From the NCBI RefSeq assembly GCF_004684245.1, contig NZ_CP038452.1, forward strand, positions 744,001-808,000: a DNA stretch of 64,000 nt, in the 5' to 3' direction. This DNA comes from Thermus caldilimi. GTDB taxonomy: Bacteria > Deinococcota > Deinococci > Deinococcales > Thermaceae. Both the position numbers and the translations under genes were made by a program. The notes below the pieces were generated by a model, which saw only the letters and a program-made list of their open reading frames with translations, was not told the DNA's origin and made no database searches. Numbering within the stretch: the stretch's first letter is position 1; each line of letters starts with the position of its first letter. Positions 49,208 to 62,075 of the stretch are shown here, piece by piece.

Positions 49208-50039
49208 CCTTCCTCCTCCAAGACTTTGGGCAGGGCTTCCAAACCCTCCACGTACCGGGCACCTAGCCTCTGGGCCGCCTCGAGGCTGGCCCCTGTGCCC
49301 CCCACCACCACCTTGGGGGCAAGGGAAGCCAAGGCCCCATCGGGCAAAGCCTCCAGGGATTCGGCCACTAGAACGGAAAGCACCACAGCCCGCGCCCCCA
49401 GGGCTTCCGCCAAGCCCTTGAGGTCGGGAAGGGGCGTGTCGGGACCCAGGTAGATGGCGGGAAAACCGCGGCGGCGCAGATGGTAGGCGGCCAGCATGGC
49501 CCCAAGCTCGTGCCGCTCCCCGGGGGGGTGGTGACCAGGATGGGTGCCCCCCGGGGGTAACCCGCCAGGTCCAAAAGCTCCTGAAGCCGCGCCCGCAGGA
49601 ACTGGGTGGCCAGGTGCTCCTGGGCCACGCTCACCTCGCCCCGGTGCCAACCCTCCCCGAGCTCCCGCAACACGGGAACGAGGAGGCTCTGCACCGCTCC
49701 CTCGGGCCCCAGAAGGCGAACCCCCCGCCGGAAGGCGGCCTCCGCCCGGGGCAGGTCAGCCTCCAGAAGGGCTTGCTTGACCTCAAGGCCCAGAGCCTCG
49801 GGGTGGGTTTCCTGGGCCAGGTACCTGCGTATGGCCGCCTGCGGGGTGGCCCCCTCCTCCAGCCAGCGGCGGATCTGCCTCAGGGCCTCCACCTCCTCTT
49901 CCCGGTAAAGGCGGTGGCCCCCAGGGGTGCGCTCGGGACGGGGGAAGCCGTAGCGGCGCTCCCACTGGCGGAGGACCTCCGCCGAGAGGCCGGTCATGGA
50001 CTCCACCTCGGCGATGGTGTACACCCCGGGCCTGGTCAT
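49204..50039 (-). pseudogene. litR: B12-dependent light repressor LitR/CarH, apparent frameshift
   Basis: The first frame encodes a MerR-type DNA-binding domain ([40 protein letters not shown]) and a helical bundle including [22 protein letters not shown], the W-x9-EH light-sensing motif. After PILVTTPP the frame shifts. The second frame continues with [30 protein letters not shown], the cobalamin-binding domain. One more C in the seven-base run (49522-49528, G on the plus strand) restores a 278-residue protein. CarH/LitR binds adenosylcobalamin in the dark and represses carotenoid genes; light releases it. The W-x9-EH and B12 domains are otherwise intact. Confidence 0.9.
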
Positions 50040-50045
50040 GCCCTT

Positions 50046-50074
50046 AGCGTAGCCGGTTGAAAACTTTTTGTCAA
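50046..50074 (-). promoter_or_regulatory. litR promoter
   Basis: On the minus strand TTGACA (50069-50074), 17-bp spacer, TACGCT (50046-50051). The litR ATG follows 6 nt after the -10, so the transcript would be leaderless. Confidence 0.65.
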
Positions 50075-50086
50075 GGTATTGTACAA
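50054..50086 (-). promoter_or_regulatory. three 11-bp direct repeats, probable LitR/CarH operator
   Basis: Read on the minus strand, TTGTACAATAC (50076-50086), CTTGACAAAAA (50065-50075) and GTTTTCAACCG (50054-50064) follow one another with ACA, ACA and TCA at an exact 11-bp period. CarH of Thermus binds three 11-bp direct repeats over the -35 region. These repeats include the litR -35, so the repressor would block its own promoter and, across the short divergent gap, crtB. Confidence 0.65.
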
Positions 50087-50104
50087 CTCTCAGGAGTGTG
50101 GGCA

Positions 50105-50133
50105 GGACAAAAGTCCCATCCCCGTGTTAGGCT
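50105..50133 (+). promoter_or_regulatory. candidate crtB promoter
   Basis: GGACAA (50105-50110), 17-bp spacer, TAGGCT (50128-50133). Both boxes are weak, as expected for a promoter that needs an activator such as LdrP. Confidence 0.35.
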
Positions 50134-50148
50134 GAGAGTAGAGAACGT

Positions 50149-50997
50149 ATGGAGCCAGACTGGAAAGCCCTGGTGGGCCTCCTCCGCCGGTATTCCACCA
50201 CCTTCTACGTGGGAAGCCTCCTCTTTCCCCCTGAGGCCCGCAAGGGGGCATGGGCAGTGTACGCCGCCTGCCGCCTGGGGGACGAGGCGGTGGACGGCCC
50301 GGAGGGCGGGGCGGCGGGGCTGGAGGCGTGGTGGCGGGGGGTGGAAAGGGCCTATGGGGGAAGGCCCAAGGAGGAGTGGGAGAAGGGCCTAGCCTGGGCC
50401 CTGGAGCGCTGGCCCATCCCCTTTGCAGCCTTCCAGGACATGCGGGAAGGCTTCCTCACCGACCTAGGTCCCGTGCGCCTCAACACGGAAGACGACCTCA
50501 TGGGCTATTGCTACCAGGTGGCGGGGACCGTGGGCCGGATGATCGCCCCCATCGCGGGCGGCGGCCCCGAGGTGGAGGCCAAGGCCGTGCGCTTGGGGCA
50601 GGCCATGCAGCTCACCAACATCCTGCGGGACGTGGGGGAGGACCTGGAGCGGGGCCGGGTCTACCTGCCCGCGGAACTCCTGGAGCGCTTTGGCGTGGCC
50701 CTTTCCGACCTGCCCGAGGGGCGCATTACCCCCCAGTACCGGGCCCTCATGGCCCACCTGGAGGCCAAGGCCCGAGCCCTCTACCGCGAGGGGCTTTCCG
50801 GCCTCTCTGGGCTCAGGCTGGGCCGCGCGGCCATCGCCATGGCCGCCCTCCAGTACCAGGGCATCCTGGACAAGCTCCGCCTCTTTGGCTACGATAACCT
50901 GCACCGCCGGGCCCATCTGGGAACCTGGGAACGGCTCCGGCTTCTCCCCAAAGCCCTCCTCCTCTCCCGAAACGGGGTTCCGGCTACGGAAGCCTAA
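50149..50997 (+). CDS. crtB: phytoene synthase CrtB
   Basis: A 282-residue squalene/phytoene synthase that joins two geranylgeranyl diphosphates to phytoene. The first aspartate motif is DEAVD (residues 45-49) and the second is NILRDVGEDLERGRVYLP (near residue 160). The N-terminal FYVGSLLFPPEARKGAWAVYAACR is typical. It is the first gene of the light-induced carotenoid operon, divergent from litR, and is followed after 25 nt by the photolyase gene. Confidence 0.95.
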   Translation: MEPDWKALVGLLRRYSTTFYVGSLLFPPEARKGAWAVYAACRLGDEAVDGPEGGAAGLEAWWRGVERAYGGRPKEEWEKGLAWALERWPIPFAAFQDMREGFLTDLGPVRLNTEDDLMGYCYQVAGTVGRMIAPIAGGGPEVEAKAVRLGQAMQLTNILRDVGEDLERGRVYLPAELLERFGVALSDLPEGRITPQYRALMAHLEAKARALYREGLSGLSGLRLGRAAIAMAALQYQGILDKLRLFGYDNLHRRAHLGTWERLRLLPKALLLSRNGVPATEA

Positions 50998-51022
50998 GGC
51001 CAGACCCCGGTACCTTAACCCC

Positions 51023-52282
51023 ATGTACCTGGTCTGGCACCGGGCCGACCTGCGGCTTGCCGACCACCCGGCCCTCCTCGAGGCCCTGCGCTCGGGACCC
51101 CTGGTGGGGCTGGTGGTCCTGGACCCCAACAACCTGGCCGCCGCCTCCCCCAGGCGCCGGGCCTGGTTCCTGGAGAACGTGCGGGCCCTCCGGGAGGCCT
51201 ACCGGGAGCGGGGCGGGGCCCTCTGGGTGCGCCAGGGTTTCCCCTGGGAGGAAGTCCCCCAGGCGGCGAGGGCGCTTGGAGCCAAGGCCGTCTACGCCCT
51301 GAAGAGCTACACCCCTTACGGCCGCTACCGGGACCAGAGGGTGCGGGAAGCCCTGCCCATTCCCCTCCACCTCCTCCCCGCCCCCCACCTCGTCCCCCCG
51401 GACCTCCCCCGGGCCTACCGGGTCTACACCCCCTTCAGCCGGAACTTTCAGGGTGTAGACCCCCCTCTCCCCGCCCCGGAGGCCCTGCCCCCAGGGCCGG
51501 AGGAGGGGGAAATCCCCAAAGAAGACCCCGGCATCCCCCTGCCCGAGCCGGGAGAAGGGGCGGCTTGGGCAAAGCTCCTGGGATTCCTCAAGGCCAAACT
51601 CCCCCGCTACCCCCTGGAGCGGGACCGGCTGGACGGGGAAGGGGGCTCGCGGCTTTCCCCCTACTTCACCCTAGGGGTCCTCTCCCCCCGGCAGGCGGCC
51701 TGGGAAGCCCTTAGGCGGGAAGGCGAGGGGGCCAGGAAATGGGTTAGCGAACTCCTCTGGCGCGACTTTTCCTACCACCTCCTCTACCACTTCCCCTGGA
51801 TGCGGGAACAGGCGCTGGACCAGCGTTTCGAGGCCCTCCCCTGGCAGGAGGACGAGGAACTCTTCCTGGCCTGGTACCTGGGCAAGACCGGGGTGCCCCT
51901 GGTGGACGCGGCCATGCGGGAGCTGCACGCCACGGGCTTCCTCTCCAACCGGGCGCGAATGGCGGTGGCCCAGTTTGCGGTGAAGTACCTCCTCCTCCCC
52001 TGGCAAAAGGCGGAAGCCTGCTTCAAAGACCTTCTCCTGGACGGGGACACCCCGCAAAACCTCCAGGGCTGGCAGTGGGCGGGGGGCCTGGGGGTGGACG
52101 CCGCCCCCTACTTCCGGGTGTTCAACCTGGTGGAGCAGGGGCGGCGGCACGACCCCGAGGGAAGCTGGCTCCGGCGCTGGGCCCCCGAGTACCCCTCGTA
52201 CGAACCCCAAGATCCCGTGGTGGACCTCCCTCAAGCCCGCAAGCGCTACCTGGAGCTGGCCCAGAGGCTAACCCGAGGGTAG
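51023..52282 (+). CDS. phr: CPD photolyase
   Basis: A 419-residue photolyase that repairs cyclobutane pyrimidine dimers with blue light. The N-terminal antenna domain is MYLVWHRADLRLADHPALLEAL. The FAD domain contains YFTLGVLSPRQAAWEAL, SELLWRDFSYHLLYHFPWM, LDLVDAAMREL-type GVPLVDAAMRELHATGFLSNRARM and LQGWQWAGGLGVDAAPYFRVFN. Length and order match Thermus Phr. Co-transcription with crtB explains light induction. The longer open frame from 50690 is a shadow of crtB. Confidence 0.95.
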   Translation: MYLVWHRADLRLADHPALLEALRSGPLVGLVVLDPNNLAAASPRRRAWFLENVRALREAYRERGGALWVRQGFPWEEVPQAARALGAKAVYALKSYTPYGRYRDQRVREALPIPLHLLPAPHLVPPDLPRAYRVYTPFSRNFQGVDPPLPAPEALPPGPEEGEIPKEDPGIPLPEPGEGAAWAKLLGFLKAKLPRYPLERDRLDGEGGSRLSPYFTLGVLSPRQAAWEALRREGEGARKWVSELLWRDFSYHLLYHFPWMREQALDQRFEALPWQEDEELFLAWYLGKTGVPLVDAAMRELHATGFLSNRARMAVAQFAVKYLLLPWQKAEACFKDLLLDGDTPQNLQGWQWAGGLGVDAAPYFRVFNLVEQGRRHDPEGSWLRRWAPEYPSYEPQDPVVDLPQARKRYLELAQRLTRG

Positions 52283-52327
52283 GCGGGGCCACACCTTTTG
52301 GAAATCCGGGTAGAGTAGGCTCAGGCC

Positions 52328-52507
52328 ATGTTCCAGGTGCGCGATCCCCAGAAGGCCCTTCGTGCCATCGCCTTTGTGCGCTACGGTATGGCCGCCCTCT
52401 TCCTCCTCCTGGCCCTTCTCCAGCCGGAAAAGCTCCTTTTCCTGGGCCTCGCCTTCCTGGCCCTGGCGATGGCCCGCACGGGCTACTGCCCCCTCCTCCG
52501 CCGCTAA
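52328..52507 (+). CDS. 59-residue DUF2892-like membrane protein
   Basis: A short frame from ATG 52328 to TAA 52507. It has two hydrophobic helices (FVRYGMAALFLLLALLQ and LLFLGLAFLALAMARTGYCPLLRR), ending with the GYCPLL motif typical of DUF2892 proteins, where the cysteine follows the second helix. It lies 45 nt after phr and 9 nt before CYP175A1, within the carotenoid operon. Function is unknown; the conserved cysteine suggests redox or sulfur chemistry in the wider family. Confidence 0.75.
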   Translation: MFQVRDPQKALRAIAFVRYGMAALFLLLALLQPEKLLFLGLAFLALAMARTGYCPLLRR

Positions 52508-52516
52508 GATGGCCCC

Positions 52517-53680
52517 ATGACCGCCACCTTGGACCTCAAAAAGGCCCTGCCCGACCTGAGGCGGCTCCGGGAAGACCCCCTCTCCGCCCTCCTGGACTGG
52601 GGCCGGACGCACCCCCGGCTGCGCCTGCCCCTGCCGGGCATGCCCCTCCACCTGGTCTTCGACCCCCAAGGGGTGGAAAAGGTACTCCACGCCACCGACC
52701 ACAAGGCCACCTTCCAGTACCGGGAACTTTCCCGCCTTACCGGGCGGGGCCTCCTCACCGACTGGGGGGAAGCCTACCAAAGGGCCCGCAAGGCCCTCAA
52801 AGACCCCTTCTTCCCTCGGAGCGTGGCGGGCTACCGGGGGGCGCTGGAGGAGGAGGCGGAGGCCTTCTTTGCCTCGTGGCGCCCCGGGGAGCGGCGGGAG
52901 CTGGACCACGCCATGCTGGCCCTTTCCCTGCGCTTCCTGGGCCGGGCCCTTTGGGGGAAACCCCTCCCCGAGCGGATCGCCGAGTTGGCCCTCGCCGCCC
53001 TGGAGCGGGTCGTGGAGCGGATGCAAAACCCCTTCTCCCGGCTGGACCTCCTGGCGGAGTGGCGCTTCCATCAGCAGAGAAGGGCCCTGGAGGAGGCGGC
53101 CCTTCCCCTCCTTTCCGAGCCCCCCCTCTCCGCCCTTCCCCGGGAAAGGGCCTTAGCCGAGGCCAAGACCCTCCTGGTGGCGGGGCACGAGACCACGGCC
53201 AGCGCCCTCACCTGGAGCCTCTACCTCCTCTCCCACAGGCCGGACTGGCAGGAGAAGGTAGCGGAAAGCGAGGCCCAGGCCCTGGCCGCCTTCCAGGAGG
53301 CCCTGAGGCTTTACCCCCCCGCCTGGATCCTCACCCGCAAGGCGGAGGCCCCCCTAGACCTGGGGAACGAGGAGGTCCCCCCAGGGACCACGGTGGTCCT
53401 CTCCCCCTACGTGACCCACCGCCTGGCCTTCCCCGAGGGGGAGGCCTTCCGACCCGAGCGCTTCCTGGAAAAACGGGGCACCCCTTCCGGGCGCTACTTC
53501 CCCTTCGGCCTGGGGAGGCGGCTCTGCCTAGGGCGGGACTTCGCCCTCTTAGAAGGCCCCGTGGCCCTCATGGCCTTCTTCCGCCGCTTCCGGCTCTCCC
53601 CCTTGCCCACGCCTAAGGTTCACGCCGGAGTGACCTTACGGCCCGAGGGAGGGCTTTGGGCCACCCTGGAGGCCGCATGA
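52517..53680 (+). CDS. cyp175A1: cytochrome P450 CYP175A1, beta-carotene hydroxylase
   Basis: A 387-residue soluble P450 that hydroxylates beta-carotene to zeaxanthin. The heme-binding loop is FPFGLGRRLCLGRDFA with cysteine C337. The I-helix oxygen motif is LVAGHETTASALTW, the K-helix ExxR is EALRLYPPAWILTR. It matches Thermus CYP175A1 in length and context. A long out-of-frame ORF covers the same region on the plus strand and is not real. It overlaps the cyclase gene by 4 nt. Confidence 0.95.
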   Translation: MTATLDLKKALPDLRRLREDPLSALLDWGRTHPRLRLPLPGMPLHLVFDPQGVEKVLHATDHKATFQYRELSRLTGRGLLTDWGEAYQRARKALKDPFFPRSVAGYRGALEEEAEAFFASWRPGERRELDHAMLALSLRFLGRALWGKPLPERIAELALAALERVVERMQNPFSRLDLLAEWRFHQQRRALEEAALPLLSEPPLSALPRERALAEAKTLLVAGHETTASALTWSLYLLSHRPDWQEKVAESEAQALAAFQEALRLYPPAWILTRKAEAPLDLGNEEVPPGTTVVLSPYVTHRLAFPEGEAFRPERFLEKRGTPSGRYFPFGLGRRLCLGRDFALLEGPVALMAFFRRFRLSPLPTPKVHAGVTLRPEGGLWATLEAA

Positions 53681-54377
53681 CCTACCTGGAGTTCCACCTC
53701 GTCTTTCTCCTTCCCCCCTTGGCCCTGCTCCTCCTCTGGGCCCGGCCCAGGCCCTCGAGGCTATGGGCCTACCTCCTCATGCCCCTCATCGCCCTCCTCT
53801 ACACCACCCCTTGGGACAACTACCTGGTCTGGCAGGGGATTTGGGGCTACCCCGAGGGGCGGGTGCTCTTCCGCATCGGCTACGTGCCCTTTGAGGAGTA
53901 CCTCTTCTTCCTCCTCCAGCCCCTCCTCACCGGCGCCCTCCTCTTCCGCCTGGCGGGTGAGCCCCCACGCCCAGGCCCGGGCCTGGCCCGGGTGGTGGGG
54001 GGTGGGCTCTGGCTCCTCCTCACCGCCTTGGGGGTGATGCTCTTGGCGCTGGGGGGACCCTACCTCTACCTGGGCCTCATCCTGGCCTACTTCGCCCCTG
54101 TCTTCGTGTTGCAGTGGGCCTTTGGGGGGACCTCCTCTTCGCCTGGCGCAAGCCCCTTCTCCTCGGGGTCCTCCTGCCCACCCTCTACCTGTGGCTCGCG
54201 GACTTCTGGGCCATTACCCGGGAGGGGATCTGGTGGATCTCCAAGGCCCACACCCTGGGGGTGAAGGCCTGGGGGCTTCCCCTGGAGGAGATGACCTTCT
54301 TCCTCTTCACCAACCTGGCCGTGGTGCAGGGCCTCCTCCTGGCCTGGCACCCCGAGGCCCTGAAGCGGCTGCGATGA
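53677..54377 (+). pseudogene. crtYcd: lycopene cyclase (CrtYcd type), apparent frameshift
   Basis: The first frame starts MTYLEFHLVFLLPPLALLLLW and has the PWDNYLVWQGIWGYPEGRVLFRIGYVPFEEYLFFLLQ core of CrtYc-type cyclases. At FGG the frame ends in TSSSPG. The second frame continues with GDLLFAWRKPLLLGVLLPTLYLWLADFWAITREGIWWISKAHTLGVKAWGLPLEEMTFFL, the CrtYd half with its matching PLEE motif. One more G in the six-base run (54124-54129) restores a 233-residue fused cyclase with about six helices. It would turn lycopene into beta-carotene, the CYP175A1 substrate. Confidence 0.9.
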
Positions 54378-55042
54378 CCCTGGACCCCAGGCGCCCCTTC
54401 GCCCGCTTCCTCCGGTTTTTGGTGGAGGCCATGCTCCTCGGAAGCCTCAAAGGGGGCCTGCGGGGGGTGTACCTCAGGGGGGAGGTGCCGGAAGGCCCCC
54501 TGGTCTTGGCCATGAACCACCACAGCTTCTACGATGGGCACCTGGTCTGGTTTCTGGCCCGGCGGGCCCGGAGACCCGCAAGCCTCTTGGTGGCGGAGGA
54601 AAACCTCAAGGCCTTCCCCGTTCTGGCCCTGGCGGGGGCCCTCGAGGCGGGGCGGGTGCGGGAGGCCTTAAGGCACCTGCAGCGGGGGGAGTGGGTGGCC
54701 GTCTTCCCCGAGGGGGAGATGCGCTACCCCGGCCCCCTGGGCCCCTTGCGCCCCGGGGCGGCCTGGCTCTCCGCCAGGGCCAAGGTGCCCCTCCTCCCCG
54801 TGGCCTGCCGGGTGGTCCTGCGGGGCTTCGAGCACCCCGAGGCCTTCCTCTGGGTGGGGGAACCCCTTCCCCCGGGGGGCGACCCCGCCGAGGCCCTAGG
54901 GGGACTCCTGGCCAGCCTGGACGCCCTCCTGGCCAGGACCCACCCCCGGGAGGTACCCGAGGGCTTCCGGGAGGCCTTGCGAGGGCGGCGGAGCCTGGAG
55001 GAGCGGGTGAGGCTCCTCGTGGAGGCCATGCGGCGGCTATGA
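54374..55042 (+). CDS. PlsC-like acyltransferase, probably carotenoid acylation
   Basis: A 222-residue acyltransferase of the LPLAT family. The catalytic motif is MNHHSFYDGH (HxxxxD) near residue 52, with VAVFPEGEMRYPG near residue 112. Thermus makes thermozeaxanthins, zeaxanthin glucosides with a fatty acid on the sugar. This gene lies between the cyclase and a glycosyltransferase, so it is the best candidate for the acylation step. A role in phospholipid synthesis is the alternative. Confidence 0.85.
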   Translation: MTLDPRRPFARFLRFLVEAMLLGSLKGGLRGVYLRGEVPEGPLVLAMNHHSFYDGHLVWFLARRARRPASLLVAEENLKAFPVLALAGALEAGRVREALRHLQRGEWVAVFPEGEMRYPGPLGPLRPGAAWLSARAKVPLLPVACRVVLRGFEHPEAFLWVGEPLPPGGDPAEALGGLLASLDALLARTHPREVPEGFREALRGRRSLEERVRLLVEAMRRL

Positions 55043-56076
55043 CTCCGTTTCCCGAGTTTGACTTTTTCTTTGGGGTCTTTCTCTTCCTCCTCCTCCGCCT
55101 CCTCGCCCTCCTCTACAACCTCCTGCGCCTTCCCCGCCTGGCCCCTAAGCCCACGCCCGCAAGACCCACCGCCTCCCTCCTGGTCCCCGCCCGGAACGAG
55201 GCGGGAAACCTGAGGCGCACCCTCCCCACCCTCCTTGGGCAGGGGGCCATGGAGGTCCTGGTCCTGGACGACGGCTCGGAGGACGGCACAGGGGAGGTGG
55301 CCCGGGCCCTGGGGGCGGGGCACCCCGGCTTCCGCCTCCTGAAGGGCAAGCCCCTGCCCCCGGGCTGGACGGGCAAGAACTGGGCCTGCTGGCAGCTGGC
55401 CCAGGAGGCCCGGGGAGAGGTCTTGGTCTTCACCGACGCCGACGCGCGCTGGGAGGAAGGGGCCCTGGGGGGGCTCTTGGAGGGGCTAAAGGGTGCGGAC
55501 CTCCTCTCCGCCCTGCCCCGCCAGGAGGCCAGGGGGACCTTTGCAGGGGCCCTGGTCCCCTTCGTGATGGGGGGGCTTTTCTCCTTCCTGCCCCACCCCC
55601 TATTGGAAGCCCTCCGGGTGGCCAACGGCCAGGTGCTGGCCTTCCGCCGGGAGGCCTACTTCGCCCAAGGGGGGCACCGGGCGGTGCGGGGGGAGGTGCT
55701 CGAGGACGTGGCCCTGGCCAGGCGGGCGCCCCGGTTCCGCCTGGCCCTGGGAGTGGCCCTCTTTTCCGTGGAGATGTACCGGGGCTACCGGGAGGCGGTA
55801 GAGGGCTTCGGCAAAAACTTCCTGGAGATCCACCTCAAAAACCCCGCGGTCCTCCTGGGAAGCGCCTTCTACCACCTCGCCCTCTACACCCTTCCCTGGG
55901 CCTTGGGCCGCTGGGAGCTGGGGCTTTTGGGCCTTCTGGAGAGGCTTGCCCTCCAGGCCGCCCTGGGAGGCCCCCTCTGGCCCGCCTTCCTCTCCCCCAT
56001 CGCCCCCCTCCTGCTCCTCCCCGTCTACCTCCGGGCCCTCCTCCCGGGCAAGCGGTGGAAAGGGCGGGCGCTCTGA
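55039..56076 (+). CDS. family 2 glycosyltransferase, probably carotenoid glucosylation
   Basis: A 345-residue membrane-associated GT2 enzyme. It has an N-terminal helix (FFFGVFLFLLLRLLALLYNLL), the catalytic core VPARNEAGNLRRTLPTLL, VLDDGSEDGTGEVA, TGKNWACWQLAQEARGEVLVFTDADARW and the EDVALARRA motif, then two or three C-terminal helices. This arrangement is common in carotenoid glucosyltransferases. It would add glucose to zeaxanthin before acylation. It overlaps the acyltransferase gene by 4 nt and is followed by a hairpin. Confidence 0.85.
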   Translation: MTPFPEFDFFFGVFLFLLLRLLALLYNLLRLPRLAPKPTPARPTASLLVPARNEAGNLRRTLPTLLGQGAMEVLVLDDGSEDGTGEVARALGAGHPGFRLLKGKPLPPGWTGKNWACWQLAQEARGEVLVFTDADARWEEGALGGLLEGLKGADLLSALPRQEARGTFAGALVPFVMGGLFSFLPHPLLEALRVANGQVLAFRREAYFAQGGHRAVRGEVLEDVALARRAPRFRLALGVALFSVEMYRGYREAVEGFGKNFLEIHLKNPAVLLGSAFYHLALYTLPWALGRWELGLLGLLERLALQAALGGPLWPAFLSPIAPLLLLPVYLRALLPGKRWKGRAL

Positions 56077-56077
56077 A

Positions 56078-56104
56078 CCCCACGCGGGCTCCGCTCGTGT
56101 GGGG
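56078..56104 (+). terminator. hairpin between glycosyltransferase and crtI
   Basis: CCCCACGCG pairs with CGTGTGGGG (one G:T pair) with a nine-base loop. No T-run follows, so it may attenuate rather than stop transcription into crtI. Confidence 0.5.
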
Positions 56105-56172
56105 GCCCCGGTGAGGAGCACTGTGGGCGGGGCCTAACTTCTCCGGAAAGGGCCCCTGGTAAACTGCCCTCC

Positions 56173-59672
<3,500 letters not shown>

Positions 59673-59838
59673 GGGCTCATTTTCCCATGGCTTCCCTAGA
59701 CAAAGCGTAGCCCTCGCCATGGAGAAATCTTCGACCCCTGACCCCCAGGAACCACCCCGTGCCCCCCTTTCACGCCCTACCGTACCCTACCTGACCTTCT
59801 TACAGAAAAAGGCTGAGGAAGGAGGCCTAAAAGGAGGC

Positions 59839-59861
59839 CCCCGCCCCCAGAGGGGGCGGGG
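59839..59861 (-). terminator. terminator of the arsenite oxidase operon
   Basis: CCCCGCCCCC, loop AGA, GGGGGCGGGG: a perfect 10-bp stem, followed on the minus strand by CCTCCTTTTAGG. It lies 18 nt after the aioA stop. Confidence 0.7.
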
Positions 59862-62075
59862 ATAGGCGAGCGTCAGGACTTAGTCAAACTTGTTCTGTTG
59901 CAGGAGGCTAGCCGCCTGCTGCACGAAGGGGAGGGCCCCTGCCACCTTGCGGAGGTTAGCCCGGGTGCCCTTGTACCACGGAATGGTGGTCTTGGGATCG
60001 GTGTAGCCGGAGACCAAGGAGTTGGAAGTACCCCGCCAGTGGTACATGACCAGGAAGATCATGCCGGGCTTCACCGCATCCGTCACGTACACCATGAAGG
60101 TGCCGTTTCCCTCTTCGTTGTAGACCTCCACCAGGTCCCCCGACTGGAGGCCAAGCCGCTTGGCATCCTGCGGGTTGACCTCCACATAGGGCAAGGGGAG
60201 GGCCATTGCCTTTTCCGGCAGGTGACGGTCGTGGTAGGCGGTCTGCCAGATGGTCTGGGCCCGCCCCGTGGTGACCCAGAAGGGATACTGCCGGGCCCTT
60301 TCCCCTTCCAGGTACTTGGCCACCTCTGGAGGGTAGCCCTCCCAGTCGTCGGTACCGTACCACTTGAACTTGCCGTCGGTGGTGCCGAACTTGTGGGTAT
60401 AGCGGCGCACGGTACCCACCAGCTTCCCGGTCTTGGGATCCCGGCGCACAGGTGTTTGTATGCCTTGCTGACCCACCTCTTTGAGGAACTTGTAGGTGAC
60501 CCCCTTGTAGTTCTCGGGCTCCAGCTTGGCCTCGTCCTCCCCGCTCACCCGGTTGTCGCTAAACTCCTCCGCCCCGGCCAGGAAGACCTCCTCATCGGTG
60601 TTCCAGTTCTTGCCGAACTCAAACTTGGCGGCCTCCTGGTGCTTGCCCTCGGCCCGATAGAGTTCAGCGATCCGCAGGCCCACCCACTTGAAGATCTCCC
60701 AATCGGGCTTGGCCTCACCGGGGGGATCCATGAACTTCTCGTACAGGCGGAGCAGACGGCTATTGCAATTGATGGAGGTGTCGTTGGCCTCACCCCAGGC
60801 GGCCGCGGGCAGGATCAGGTGGGCGTCGCGGGCGGTCTCCGTCATGTAAATGTCCTGGACCACCATGAAAAGGGCATCCGGGTCGGAGTAGAGCACGTCC
60901 AGGATTTTCTTCACCCGTTCCTGGATGGTCCCGGGCTCCCCACCAGCACCCAGGGCCTTGGTGAGCTTCTCCGTACGCTCGTGGATGCGCTTGCGGAAGA
61001 CCTGGGCGTTTGGCGTGGACAAGTAAGGATCAGTGGCGATCACCCAGTAGAACTTGCCCTTGCCGTCCACCAGGAACTTGTCCACGTTGACGGGAGGCCC
61101 GCCCCGGTAGATGGAGCCCGGGGTGGGGGCAGGAGGCCGCACGTACCCCTCCTGGTGCCCGCCCTGACGGCCACAGCCCGTGCCGGGGCGGCCGATGTTG
61201 TGGGTGAGGACCGCCAGCTGCACGATGGCCGCCACCTGATCGTAGTTCTTCATGTTCCAGATGATGCCCTTCTCGTAGATGGTGAGGGTGCGGCGCTTGA
61301 ACTTGCCCGCCTTGGGCTTGGCAATCCAGTCCGCAGCCTTCTCGATCTGGGCCCGGGGCACCCCGGTGATCCTTTCCACCTGGGCCATGAACTCGGCATA
61401 GGGCACCTGAAGCTTGAGGCTCTTCTGCTTGTACTCCTCGAAAAGCTTCACGTCGGTGCGGGCCTCGAGGTAGGCCATGTCGTAGTAGCCCCGCTCCCAG
61501 ACCACCCGGGCGATGGCATTGGCCAGGATGTAGTCCGTGCCCAAGTTGGGCTGAAGGAGAAGGACCCGGTCCTTAGCCGCGGTTTCGGCGACGGTATAGG
61601 AGGAGGTCTTCCGCGGGTCAATCACGATCAGGTACCCGGGTTCCGCAGGCTCCCCTCGGTCAAAGACCCTCTGCTTTTCCGCCACCGTGTTCCCCTGGAT
61701 GTTGGGGAGCATGTGCTCGGCGTAGAACACCGTGGCGGTTTCGTACGGGTTAGCCCCCCAGAGAACGATGGTGTCGGCCAGCCGGGCGTCCTCATAGGTG
61801 TAGTTGAGCTCGTGCACCCCCCGCTCGCGGCTGCCCCAGACCTCGGAGTTATAGGCGGGCCGGTTGTGAATGGCGATGTGCTTCACGGAAAGCGCGGTAA
61901 AGAAGAGCTTGCCCGCCCCGTAGTTGTCCTCAAAGCCCTGGCCTGATCCCCCGTGGTCGTAGCACTTCACGGCGAGGTTGTCGTCGTTGCCATCCCGGTC
62001 CCGGATACCCTTGATGACCCCGGCCATGAGGGTGAGGGCGTCCTGCCAGGTGATGGCCTGGAACTGGTCTCCCAA

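Noticed and set aside
52075-53616. 513-residue frame on the plus strand over CYP175A1
   Set aside because: It is a shadow frame rich in Pro, Gly and Arg with no domain. CYP175A1 in the other frame has all P450 motifs.
59898-61946. 682-residue frame opposite aioA
   Set aside because: It is an antisense shadow caused by high GC at third codon positions; aioA on the minus strand is well conserved.
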